Below the pieces are notes generated by a model. The model saw only the letters and a program-made list of their open reading frames with translations, was not told where the DNA came from and searched no databases. Below, piece after piece: positions 20,183-30,559 of a stretch of DNA of 64,000 bases. Every line of letters starts with the position of its first letter. Position 1 is the first letter of the stretch. Origin of the DNA: Rhipicephalus microplus (lineage: Eukaryota > Arthropoda > Arachnida > Ixodida > Ixodidae); the NCBI RefSeq assembly GCF_043290135.1, contig NC_134710.1, forward strand, positions 62,001-126,000, written 5' to 3'. Both the position numbers and the translations under genes were made by a program.

Positions 20183-21806
20183 AAGCTTAAGTTATCCTCT
20201 TCTTGTGGCGTAGATGAAATCAACTCAAAGTTTCTAAAAAACACTGCATTGTATTCATCAATTTACTTGTCCTTAATCTTTTCGCAATCTATTCAGACCT
20301 CCACTTTGCCGCTTGACTGGAAGGTGGTCCCTCTGCACAAATCTGGTAACACACAGTCTCCTCTCAATTACAGACCAATTTCCCTAACCAGTGTTCCTTG
20401 TAAAATGTTAGAACATATAATTTACTTCAACCTTGTCTCATTCCTAGAATCAAATTCTTTTTTTACTCCCTTGAAACCCAACTTCTTTATTTTACTAATG
20501 ACATAGGATCGGCTTTAGATCACGGCTGACTTGTGCATTGCATTTTTCTTGACTTTCAAAAAGCTTTCGATAAAGTACCTCACCAATTACTCCTCCTGAA
20601 AATTAGTGCCTTAAACATTGACCCGAACATTCTTAAATGGATTGAATTCTTTCTGACTAATCGCACTCAGTTTGTAACAACTAATGACTATAACTCACCT
20701 CTTTCTAAAGTAACATCCGGCGTACCCCAAGGTTCCGTATTAGGCCCTTTACTCTTTCTTATATATATTAATGATCTCCCAGACAGCATTAACTCCGCTA
20801 TAAGGTTATTTGCAGATGATTGTGTAATTTACCGCAAAATAAACAATGAATATGATAACCAATTTCTACAGTCAGACCTTGACACTGTCTCAACCTGGTG
20901 CAATAAATGGCTTATGACTCTCAATTCTAACAAATCTAAATGCATGTCAATAACCCGGCGATCTATTTCTCCCCCCTGTACCTACAGAATTAACGCCGTT
21001 CCCCTCCAGCATGTCTCTTCATATAAGTACCTCGGCGTTTACATTACCAACAATCTATCTTGGCACACGCATGTTACCTACATCTGTAATAACGCTAACC
21101 GAACGCTAGGATACTTACGCCGCAACTTTTCTCGCGCTCCGCTGTCCCTCAAAATTCTATTATACCGATCACTAATTCGCCCAAAGCTTGAGTACGCGTC
21201 CGCTATATGGGATCCCGTGCAGCAAAATTTAATTAACGCGTTAGAATCTGTTCAGAACCGCTCAGTTCGGTTCATTTGTTCTAATTATTCCCGTACTGCT
21301 AGTATATCAGAAATGAAATCTAACCTTGACCTACCCAATTTAACTGTCCGGAGGAAACTGGCGCGACTGCATTTTTTTCATAAGATATTTTTTCACAATC
21401 CATCAATGAAGCGAGACCTCATTTCACAACCGTCATACCACTCATCGCGCATTGATCATCAGCATAAGGTTGCCATTCCGTTTTGCCGCACCAAATTCTT
21501 TTCAGCAGCCTTCTTACCGAAAACAGCCGCCGATTGGAACCACCTTCCCTCTTCCGTTGTATCAATAACAGACCCTTTGTTATTCAAGACTGCAATTTCT
21601 CAGCAATGCTTGTAACTATACGCAGTTTCCATTATCTATCTTTGTCTTGTATGTGCTTGAATTCTTATACATTTTTAGTTGACTTATGTTGCCTTCCTGA
21701 TTTGCGCATCTGATACTTGTTTCTTTATTTTGTCTTTTTTCTTGAATGTTATATATGTTGTACCCACCCCCTCTGTAATGCCCTACGGGCCCTGAGGGTA
21801 TTCTAA

Positions 21807-21850
<44 letters not shown>
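20183..21850 (+). mobile_element. 5'-truncated CR1/L2-like LINE
   Basis: The insertion is flanked by TAAACAT (20,176-20,182 and 21,851-21,857), which occurs once in locus B. It ends in a long (AAAT)n tail. It encodes RT only. The first part (to 20,506) and the main part (from 20,533) are separated by a break around an in-frame stop. Confidence 0.85.
20533..21615 (+). CDS. LINE reverse transcriptase, partial
   Basis: A 360-codon frame covers RT motif A onward. It holds FLDFQKAFDKV (near 20,545), GVPQGSVLGPLLF (near 20,719), the catalytic LFADDC box (near 20,808) and a C-terminal region ending WNHLPSSVV near 21,537, as in CR1/L2-type elements. The preceding fingers segment (RPISLTSVPCKMLE, about 20,370-20,412) is in a separate frame that ends at 20,506, so the RT is split by a break. 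The endonuclease is absent through 5' truncation. Confidence 0.85.
   Translation: MHCIFLDFQKAFDKVPHQLLLLKISALNIDPNILKWIEFFLTNRTQFVTTNDYNSPLSKVTSGVPQGSVLGPLLFLIYINDLPDSINSAIRLFADDCVIYRKINNEYDNQFLQSDLDTVSTWCNKWLMTLNSNKSKCMSITRRSISPPCTYRINAVPLQHVSSYKYLGVYITNNLSWHTHVTYICNNANRTLGYLRRNFSRAPLSLKILLYRSLIRPKLEYASAIWDPVQQNLINALESVQNRSVRFICSNYSRTASISEMKSNLDLPNLTVRRKLARLHFFHKIFFHNPSMKRDLISQPSYHSSRIDHQHKVAIPFCRTKFFSAAFLPKTAADWNHLPSSVVSITDPLLFKTAISQQCL

Positions 21851-21853
<3 letters not shown>
21806..21853. repeat. (AAAT)n LINE tail
   Basis: About 12 units of AAAT/TAAA form the 3' tail of the LINE and run into the TAAACAT target duplication. Confidence 0.9.
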
Positions 21854-22747
21854 ACATCATTTGGCTTGCAATAAAACAATTTATTGCCGCAAGTTTGTGT
21901 GATCAGCGTTGTCGTTTCGCTCGGCCTATATGCGGCATCACTTACTAAAGTGAGTATACAAGATATTTGTGAACTTCTAGTAAGTAGTTTACTGCATTGT
22001 ACTATATGAAAACGAGAGAAATTGAGAGAGGGAGCTGCTCCAACGAGCGGGGGACAGCCATGACGGGGGATTCGCTCGCAGGATTTCAAGCTGGACGGTT
22101 GTGCCCTCGCGATCTCCGGCATCAGCGTAGCTCCCGCCGATTGGTTCACCCTCCGCGGTCTCCTGACGCCGTGCAGCTCTCGCATTGTGGCGCCCCGCCC
22201 TTGGACTGCTTCGACCGGATCCCCACTTTCCTATCTCCTTCTTTTTTTCCGCTGTTTGCCTGTCTTCTTCTCCATCTATTTTCCTTCTATTCTTTTTATC
22301 CCTCCTTCCCCCCACCCCTATGAGGCACGGCGCCGTGTCGCCTGAAGGGAGACAGAAATTAGGTGCCTTTTTCCTCTTCATTCTAACCACCACCACCACC
22401 ACCACCACCATGACGCAGAAGGAGACGACGACGATGTCATCTGCTATGGGAATAGCCAGCTACCATATCGAAATGCATTGGTGCTTTGAAACATATTTTG
22501 TTTTATACGCAGCTATAAGCTATACGAAAAATATTCTTAGTTCAAGAAAGCTATTTGAGTGCCGAAGGTAATAAGAACTTTACCAGTTGTCAATAAAATA
22601 GTATTTTTCAAATCTTTGTATAACTGCCAGAATACAGAGAGCGCTATCATCGTGTTCAATTTTATTGGCTTTCCAGACATGTCACTCCCTTTTTATAGGT
22701 GGCAGCACCATCTGCACGCAAGTGTGGATAGGCGGTCAATATGTCCT
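21851..22747 (+). repeat. Locus A, right part of the duplicated segment
   Basis: Collinear with 26,143-26,622 of locus B (for example GTGATCAGCGTTGTCGTTTC and CTTCTAGTAAGTAGTTTACT in both), apart from the insertion at 22,066-22,407. From 22,662 to 22,700 the match continues at 27,599-27,640 beyond the solo LTR of locus B (TTGGCT then GACATGTCACTCC). It ends at the TTAA of the piggyBac element. Confidence 0.8.
22066..22407 (+). mobile_element. Short retroposon with (ACC)n tail
   Basis: 342 bp present in locus A and absent at the matching point in locus B. It is flanked by CCATGACG (22,058-22,065 and 22,408-22,415). Pyrimidine-rich middle, then ACGGCGCCGTGTCGCC and a terminal (ACC)8-like run. 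It looks like a 5'-truncated LINE 3' end or a non-autonomous retroposon. No coding domain. Confidence 0.65.
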
Positions 22748-22804
22748 TTAACTCTTTCATGCACAGAACTTTATTATTGGAGGGAAACAATATTTTATTG
22801 AAAA

Positions 22805-23046
22805 TATAGATTAGCCTTCGTCCAAAAATGACTTTTATAACACGGCAAAAAAATTGGCACATTGGTCTAGAAGAAATGAGGTGGTCACCTGAGGTGACCA
22901 CCGTGGAGCAAGTGTCTACAGTGTCTATAGATTAGCCTTCGTCCAAAAATGACTTTTATAACACGGCAAAAAAAGTGGCACATTGGTCTAAAAGACATGA
23001 GGTGGTCACCTGAGGTGACCACCGTGCAGCAAGTGTCTACAGTCAC
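22805..23046. repeat. 121-bp tandem duplication at piggyBac left end
   Basis: Two copies with a 121-bp period start TATAGATTAGCC at 22,805 and 22,926, with only a few mismatches. The second copy ends at the transposase stop codon. Each copy contains the 23-bp palindrome. Confidence 0.9.
22880..22902. other. Perfect palindrome, repeated in piggyBac
   Basis: GGTGGTCACCT-G-AGGTGACCACC is perfect here and at 23,001-23,023. Weaker versions lie at 24,806-24,827 (inside the intron) and 25,157-25,179 (just inside the right end). Placement near both ends would suit a subterminal transposase-binding site; this is inference. Confidence 0.6.
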
Positions 23047-24981
23047 TTTCGGTGGAACGCTGCAAAACAGTCCTTGTTTCCCCTCAGGCACAATGGGACG
23101 TTGCACGTCTTGCACATCCATGTCGTTCTCGAAGGCTGCGATTTCGTGCTGCACATACCACACCTGCGCTTCGTGCATCTCTTTGGCTGATGCTTGCTGT
23201 GTGTTAGACGTATGGCCGTATCCACATGTGGCTTAGATTTTTTAATCTGCACTGTGTTGTTTGCGCTTGATAATGTGCCCCTCTTACAAACCTGGGCTTC
23301 CGCTGTGAGAGATGTCGTCACACTTCTCCGGAAATCTTTCATGGTAAAGTGCTCCACTCCTTCAAGTTCACAGTGTATCAAAAAAGCATTCACAACGCAG
23401 CAATCCAGTAGGTGGAAAAAGATTCTGTGCCACCACTTCCGTGATTTTCTGTCTATTTCATATTGCCCTTTGCGCTGATCAAATTTGTCTACAAAATTCA
23501 TATTATGGTTGTAGTCTTGCAAAGCCGCCGGACAGGACACCTTGCTCAATGTCCCATCCTTGTTTTTCCTGTCCACTTCAACTTCATTGGAAGGGTCATG
23601 AAAATTTGTTAGCAAATAAACAGTCCTCTTGTCCTTCCATTTTAGACAGCAGAGGCCGTCGTCACTGACACTCCAGTCTGTGTCACCTCTTTTCATCGAT
23701 TTGTCAGCCTGCAAGCATGGCAAGTTCCTTCTACTGGAATTCACTGTCCCACATGCGTAAATGCCATCGTGCAGAAGGTCTTTCAGGAGGTTGTAGCTCG
23801 TAAAGTAATTATCGAAAAAAACACGATGCTGCTGGCCCACAAGGTCATGACATAACTTCCTCACAACTTGTGCACCTAGCTCCTTCTGAACACCGTTCTC
23901 AGATTTACCGGTGTAAATATCAAATTTTAGATTATAGCCACTGCTGGCACAAAGCATCCACACCTTGTAGCCACACTTTACAGGCTTCTTTGGCATATAC
24001 TGCTTCAGCGAGCTCCTTCCCTTGAACTTTATCATAGATTCATCGATGGCGAGCAGCTCGGTGGGCAAGTAATTTTCCGCAAATGTTTTCGATAGTTCAG
24101 TGAGGAGTGGACGGACTTTGTACAACCTGTCAAAGTTGGGGTGATCCCTCGCTGGCTGCAAGATATTATCATTCAGATGCAGGTGTGATAAAAGCCAGCC
24201 GAATCTGTTGACAGGCATAACTTTCGAAATGAAAGGATCATGCAAGTCAGGCGCAGTAGACCAGTAATCCCGGTAACTTGGGCTTCTTTTGATCCCCATC
24301 AGGAGATTGAGCCCCAAGAAGGAACGCATTTCTTCCAATGTGGTGGGTGTGTATGGCTTGCCCTGCTGCTGAGCGTAAAGATTTGTTTGAAATACCAGCA
24401 ACTCCATCAAGGACGGCGTCCAGAATAAGCTGAAGATGTCATAAGGACTTGTTTTCTCTACGTTTTGGATAGAAAGTGGCACCCCACTACATAATAGAAA
24501 GTCCAGCGGTGGCGACATTTTATAGGAAGGACTCCACACAGGTACCTTCGCAGTCATGACAGGAACGTCATCTTGTTCGCTCTCTGTATCGGAAGACTCG
24601 CACACTGCAGAGATGGCTTTTCTTGCCTCAAGTCTCTGTTTGCTCGTTTTGACAGCTTTATCATTTACTTCATACTCAGGGTCACTGTCACTGAAGTCGT
24701 CACCTCCTGCGAAACTGTCCGAATCCGATGGTATTTCGACAAAGTCTTCCGCTGAAACACCAAGAACAAATCATATATTGCCGGCCGTCCAGACCCTTCA
24801 TGCATGGTGGTTACCCTAGGGGACCACAAACTTCAGCAACAAAGCGCTCTCGAATAAATGAGCGCAGCACTTCAATTCTACTTTCCATAGTATAGGCAAC
24901 TTCTACAACACTCTATCCTGTGATATTAATTCACTACAAAGAGGACTTACCTTTCTTTCCATAAAAAACTCTCGAGTCCAT
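23043..24981 (-). CDS. piggyBac transposase, two exons
   Basis: Exon 1 is 24,951-24,981 (ATG in a GCGATGG context) and ends AAAG/GTAAGT. A 199-bp intron (24,752-24,950) ends TTGGTGTTTCAG. Exon 2 is 24,751-23,043. The join keeps frame and gives 579 codons, close to the length of the moth enzyme. The N-terminus is acidic (SDSDSFAGGDD). The DDE domain shows AIDESMIKFKGR (first Asp), FFDNYFTS (second Asp) and MNFVDKFDQ (third Asp). A cysteine-rich C-terminus (CGMCSTKS, WMCKTCNVPLC) is the zinc-binding tail that recognises element ends. No stop or frameshift seen. It would excise and insert at TTAA in the nucleus. Exon 1 is predicted by splice signals only. Confidence 0.85.
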
Positions 24982-25263
24982 CGCGTATCGCGTGCTCGAG
25001 TCGAGACCAGCCGGAATAAAACAAAAATAGCACGTGACATCCGCCGCCCAGGAAAGTAGCGCCATCTCTGTTGTAATGTCAAAAGCTTCAACCGGCGCGC
25101 TGTTTGAACGTTGATATGCGGGACCCGCGTACTTCAAGAGAAAAAAATGAAGAAAAGGTGGTTACATGGGGTGACCACCATGCCGGAAAGAGTTAAGCCG
25201 ACCGCCTATTCACACGGACGGGGGACGGTGCTGCCACATACGCACCACAGTGCAGGTTCTCCG

Positions 25264-25505
25264 TCAATAAAACTGCCACCCTGTACCACATGATATGGGA
25301 ATGCCCAAACAATCCACCTCTACAACCCAGAGTACAACACAACACTGTAGGGTGGGAGGCAGCTTTGTCCAGCTCGGATCCGAAGACCCAAGAGTCCCTC
25401 GTGAGACGAGCGAGGACAGCGGCCCGTGCCAATAGGATCCCGGACTAAGGATCTCACTCACCGACATTGCTTCCTTGGTCACAAATAAATTTTTTATTCT
25501 CTCTC
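25264..25505 (+). pseudogene. LINE 3' end fragment
   Basis: Starting near 25,270, one frame reads TLYHMIWECPNNPP and then SSSDPKTQESLVRRA, ending in a stop near 25,446. This is the C-terminal Cys/His region and tail of an I/R1-type LINE. The 3' UTR ends in CTCTCTCTCTCTGG. The 5' remainder is absent. It lies between the piggyBac element and locus B. Confidence 0.7.
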
Positions 25506-26622
25506 TCTGGATAAGCGGTCGGCTGAGCGTGTACAAATACACGCAGCGGTGCCACGCCCATGGCATGTTCCGAGTTTTGCGGCCGCGCCATGAGGCAACG
25601 CCACCGTCGAAACGACGACAGCGCACCGCCGGCGATGTCAAACAAAACTCTATCTAAGCATTTTCTTTTTCGGCGATTTTATTTGTAAGACATGAGAATG
25701 ATACGCATAAAAAACTGGTTCTTATTTAATTTTAGGCATTTATAAGCATGAATAGTGCGAATGAGTTGAAGATTGCCAAGTGACCCACTTATGCTGGGAG
25801 TGCAAACGCGAAAAGAAGCATTCGTGCCACACTGCTCGTAAAAGGCACGCGGATACGTTGATATTAGTTTCAGAAAGTTTGCCAAATACTGTCGACGAGG
25901 TGTTTCGACATGTTCAGCTACAGGAGTGCTTGAACGTTATCAGTATACTTTTACTTACTGCAGCGAAGGTTTCGTGGAGTGCGATGGATATATCAGCCAG
26001 CGCTTGACAGCTTCTGTGCTCCGGGCATCTGCGTTGGGGCTATCCGTAGTACGTACCTTGTTTGCACATGAGCGCTGATGCATGCATATTATTCCCTGTT
26101 GTACATGCTAAAACGTTACTTACGTGACCTTTATTTCATGTAAACATCGATTGACTTGCAATAAAACAATTTATTGCGGCAAGTTTGTGTGATCAGCGTT
26201 GTCGTTTCGCTCGGCCTGTTTGCGACAACACTCATTTACTAAAGTTAGCATGCAAGATACCTCTGAGCTTCTAGTAAGTAGTTTACTGCAATGTACCACA
26301 TGAAAACGAGAGAAATTGAGGCATGGAGCTGCTCCACCAAGCGGCGGACAGTCATGACGCAGAAACAGACGACGACGGTGTCGTTTGCTACGCTACAGTG
26401 CTATGCGAACGGCCAGCCGCTATATCGAAACACCCTGGTGCTTTAAAACCTATTTCGTTTTATACACAACTATAAATTATACAAACATTGTTCTTAGTTA
26501 TTATTTGTTCGAAGAAACTATTTGAGTGCAGATGATCATAAAATCTTTTTCAGTTGTCAGTAAAATAATAATTTTCCAATCTTTGTACAACTGCCGCCGG
26601 AATCCAGACAGCGCTATCATCG

Positions 26623-27598
26623 TGTGAGATGCGGAGTTGGTGAAGGACGGATCCCAACATAAAACGTAACGATGTTTATTAACCTAGTAGCAACAGCAGG
26701 GCAAGCATGCCGATGCTGCGTTGGATGGTTAGAAAAACAAGCCTGAAACCAAGCTTGGTAGCTTGGGTTATATAGCCACCTGTGGTAACGTCAGCCTCCG
26801 GTGCGAAAGATCGGTGGCACTGTCCGTTATCGGACGTGCCTTGCAGCGTGCGTCCGAGCCACGTTGGCTGCGCCAGTTGTTGTGGGCAGTGTGTCACCAC
26901 ATGACCCCCCCCCCCCCCGCCTCGCGGAGTGGAGAACCCTGATTAATTGATATGTGGGGTTTAACGTCCCAAAACCACCATATGATTATGAGAGACGCCG
27001 TAGTGGAGGGCTCCAGAAATTTTGACCACCTGGGGTTCTTTAACGTGCACCCAAATCTGAGCACACGGGCCAGCAGCATTTTCGCCTCCATCGAAAATGC
27101 AGCCGCCGCAGCCGGGATTCGATCCCACGCCCTGCGGATCAGCAGCCGAGTACCTTAGCCACTAGACCACCACGACGGGGCGCATGTATGGGAGAGATGG
27201 CCACTGGCCCTGGCCATGAAAAGTAACAGACTGGGATTCCAAGGGAAGGCGAATACATAAGCCACTAGACCACCGCGGCGGGGCGAGTGGAGAACCCTCA
27301 GGGCTCATAGAGCTGTGAAAGAGTGTGCAGTGAAAGGAGCGGGATAGACGTGTCGGCTGTAGAGGGACGCCAGTGGAAGCAGTGGCTAAAGGGTGCTGAA
27401 CTTTCTTCGGGAGGTCAAGGCTGCGAGGGGCGACGAGGGCGGTGAGCCATCCTGCGTGAGCAGCGCGAACCGGTGGGCGCGCGACGTGGCGATAAAACCG
27501 TCGCCTGTACTTCGCCCTGTCGTCCCGCATAAGATAGCTCATCTGCTCTCGCAGGCCACTGACGTCACTGTTATCTGAAAAAATGGGTGGCCACAACA
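26623..27598 (-). mobile_element. Solo LTR in locus B
   Basis: Absent at the matching point of locus A (about 22,661). Read on the minus strand it starts TGTTGTGGCC and ends CATCTCACA (TG...CA). It contains CTATATAACC as a TATA box (about 26,770) and AATAAACATCG as a poly(A) signal (about 26,670). No partner LTR or interior nearby. A clean target duplication was not found, so the ends are approximate. Confidence 0.5.
26941..27284 (-). mobile_element. Chimeric SINE with duplicated tRNA head
   Basis: A complete Ruka-like SINE (26,941-27,182) is joined to a 76-bp unrelated spacer and a second copy of the SINE head (27,259-27,284). One 14-bp target duplication, GAGTGGAGAACCCT (26,927-26,940 and 27,285-27,298), encloses the whole unit, so it probably inserted as one piece. 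Confidence 0.75.
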
Positions 27599-27745
27599 AT
27601 TTTTGTCCCCATTGGCTCTATGGACATGTCACTCCACTGGCGGCGCTTCGTTGCGTGCAGTCTCAGTCGATTGTCGGCAGATAAAATTTGTTGACTGCAG
27701 TTTACTGTTGATATCTACGCTCTTCTCTACTGAATCGGTGCACGA

Positions 27746-28654
27746 TGCCTATATAGCATTAACATTAACGGCGAGTAAAGCGCATTCTGTCTTCCATAGG
27801 GATGCTCGCCCTGGGTGACTTTCTTCACGCTTTCCCACTAAATCACGCCTTTACTGTGTTGTTTGTACGTGGTTCGCTTGTGTTCCGCCTGCTACGCACT
27901 GCTGTAGTGTGACTGAACTACTTATTTACATCTTTGTCATCTGCATACGTCAAAAAAAAAGATAGATCGTAGAAAGCCCGCCTATCTGTGCGATTAGTTC
28001 AGTACCATCGTTCGCACCTTATACGCATTAGCTTTTTTTTCTCTTCTTTTATTCTGTTCATATGTTCACCATTAAATGTGGGACAGTCAATAAATCTAGT
28101 CAGGAAGCTTAGTGGCAGATGGCAATTTGCGCTATACACTGCGTTTACCGTGCACGTGTACGCACATGTTCTTGCACCAGTAAAAATGTAAAAATCCTAA
28201 ATAACAGTTTAGCAGAAAGCTTTCATCGATGGATAACGTGTATGACAGTGCTACAACAAACGCCCGGTTAATGGGACAAGCATTGTTTTTTAGACAAAAA
28301 ATGACCCCTTCATTCAGTCGGTCACTAACAATTCCACACAAGCAGTAAAGACAATGGACAAAAGATTAGATTTTCAGTGAAATTATATGACACTGTATAT
28401 AAGGCATGCCGTCTGAATTAATTTTCAACGTCTGGGCTTTTTAAAACGTTCTTAAATCTAAGCACGTGGTTCCGCACGGTAACTCTTTTAAGTAGAGTTT
28501 AAGCCCCAATGTGTAATGGTTTATGTGATAGTAATATTTCTATATAGAGGTAGCATGGCCAGATAAACACAACTAAGGCTCCTGGCATGACCGATAAACA
28601 AGGCTGTACAGCGTGCAAATGCATGGCCTCGTTTTTTTTTTTTTTTTTGCAACC
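27746..28654. other. Non-coding stretch
   Basis: AT-rich with no gene recognised. It separates two blocks that are adjacent in the inverted copy at 240-690, so it may be a large insertion. A T17 run lies near 28,633-28,649. Confidence 0.4.
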
Positions 28655-28910
28655 AATTCACTAGAAAACGCTGCATTCACACACTATTTATTAGTCCCGA
28701 TGTTTCAGAAAGATGCCAAGAGTATATTGCGACGTGCTTGAAACAGAAAGCGGCATCCACTGTGAAATCATTCTGGTGAATGGGGGGTACGACGAAAATA
28801 AACAGCCTTCTGGGAAGTTACACTCGCCGATCTTATTACAATGCATTAAACGCCGAGCAAGACCAATTGTTTTCGTACGTAGTTTGAGGCATACGTAGAA
28901 ACAGTTACAC
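28655..28910 (+). repeat. Dispersed unclassified repeat, plus-strand copy
   Basis: Matches about 500-240 on the minus strand, including the peptide-level match described for that copy. The frame ends in a stop at 28,896-28,898, where the other copy stays open. Confidence 0.5.
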
Positions 28911-30559
28911 TCACGCTGACATGACCAGACAAACCACACTTTGAGAACGTGCATGACGTACGCGCACATATAAACACGACGTGGCTAGCAGACGACGCAC
29001 GGAGCAATCCACACCACGTCCGGGCTAGACCAGCTATAGACAGCAACCACAGACCACCTACCAGGGTGCAACTGCGCGCACTTCGAGCGCGCAGGTGCAG
29101 TGTAGCCCTGCCGTGTCCACATTTCGCCTCTTCGACCAGTTGCCGCCAGGCAGCGACTCTGCTCGATCTCGTAGCCAGGATGATGGCGCAGAATTTTACT
29201 AAACACTGGGGTTTAGAGGGACAGGGAGGGCAAAATAGACTAAAAATGGGTAGAAATAACTAGGAGGAGATAATCGGATTCGTGGCTACAATCAAGACAC
29301 GAGTGAAAATTAAATCCTTCACTGCAAAGTGAAGGATTAAACTTCACTATTTAAAGGCCACCATACCCAGACAGAAACTTGTCCGGCTGGACAAAATTAC
29401 GGGAATGAGAGGTATCTGCAGCTGGGTTGAATTTTACTTCTTTTTTTTCTTTTTTGGAAACCGGGCTTGGATGGGAATTCATTTCAGCCTTAACTCCAGT
29501 AAGCAAATTATGTATGTCTATTTTTAATACAGAGCAGGCGTTTTGAGCACCACAGGAGGGCGGGAAAAGATAAATCTAGTTTTTGTTCACTAAGTATTAC
29601 GGCTAGGTGGTGTTAGCCGCCACCCGATCTAAATGGTACAGCTATATAAATTCATCGCAGTTTGGCCGCAGGGCCCTACAGCCCGCTTCACATGCAAGCG
29701 ATTTTGCTCCAAGAGCGGAGCGGCAGCCGCCGCGCGAGGCCAAAACAGGTTTCTACCGCGACTACTGTTCGCTCTAGTAAAATTCGCCAGAGTTTACGGA
29801 AGTGTCCGCTTTGGTCTGCTCTTTACGTAAGATCCTAACCCCTGTATTCTAGAACCTCTCTTCACTCAACGCTTCGCCTTCACTTGAGAAAGCTTATGGG
29901 AGCGCCATCTCTAGGTACGGCAAGTCACTGCCTATCAGCAATAGTCTGCTGCGATTCTTAAGTAGCGCTGCGTCATTTTCAGCCGAGTGGTGGTGCAGTG
30001 CTCAACTCTGTCAAGTGAAGGGTGAAAGCCGAGTCGAGGAGCGTTTGTGAATACGGAGGTAAGTATGGTTAGAGTGACCTAGAATATGGGGAAATGTCCA
30101 AAGCGCCGCGCCGATACATGGGAGGAGTGAGAACCTTTTTCGGTGAACTTCCGCGCCGCGGCGCTGTTTTGCCAGACCCGTGGGGTGGCGGTTTAAACGA
30201 TGTCTAAATGAAGATTCGGCGGGACCAACGACCACGCTTGCAAAAGGTTTTGATGACATGCACACCTCCCCCCCCCCCGGGTACAGATGGTGATATGCAC
30301 GATACCGGAGGTACCGGTGCGTGACGGCAACCTGCAAAGCACGGTTGTCAACGCAAACAAAGAGGTATGGCAGATGAGTCGAGAGAAAGGCTTTGAGGTA
30401 GTGGAAATAAACAGCGAGATGCATAGGTGAGGTGGTTTTCAACGAGACCGAATTCAGTTCGATGGGAAGCTAGGTCATGAGGTGGGTTGGCGACTTGCAG
30501 GACGTGCAGTAGCTTTTTGGGGGGGCACGTGAATTCTTCAGGCTCCAAGATAGCTAGTA
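28911..30559. other. Non-coding stretch with a hairpin
   Basis: No gene recognised. A hairpin at 29,310-29,340 pairs TTAAATCCTTCACT with AGTGAAGGATTAA (13 bp, one bulge). A C-run lies near 30,268-30,279. Confidence 0.4.

Larger units (their letters stand above)
22752..25192 (-). mobile_element. piggyBac-family transposon
   Basis: 2,441 bp bounded by TTAA on both sides (22,748-22,751 and 25,193-25,196), the hallmark target site of this superfamily. Inward from each TTAA the ends read CTCTTTC (left CTCTTTCATGC, right strand-reversed CTCTTTCCGGC). It carries a two-exon transposase gene on the minus strand and a copied GGTGGTCACC-type palindrome near both ends. The transposase looks complete, so the element may be recent. 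Activity cannot be judged from one copy. Confidence 0.85.
25508..27745 (+). repeat. Locus B, second copy of the duplicated segment
   Basis: 25,600-26,622 is collinear with locus A in the same orientation and lacks the locus A insertions. 27,599-27,745 continues the match after the solo LTR. The left edge (GCGGTCGGC then GTACAAATACAC near 25,513-25,545) is shared with the inverted copy at about 692-650. Nothing coding recognised. Confidence 0.8.

Noticed and set aside
23043..24605. Transposase starting at 24,605
   Set aside because: That codon is GTG; the frame continues upstream to a splice acceptor and joins an ATG exon at 24,951-24,981.
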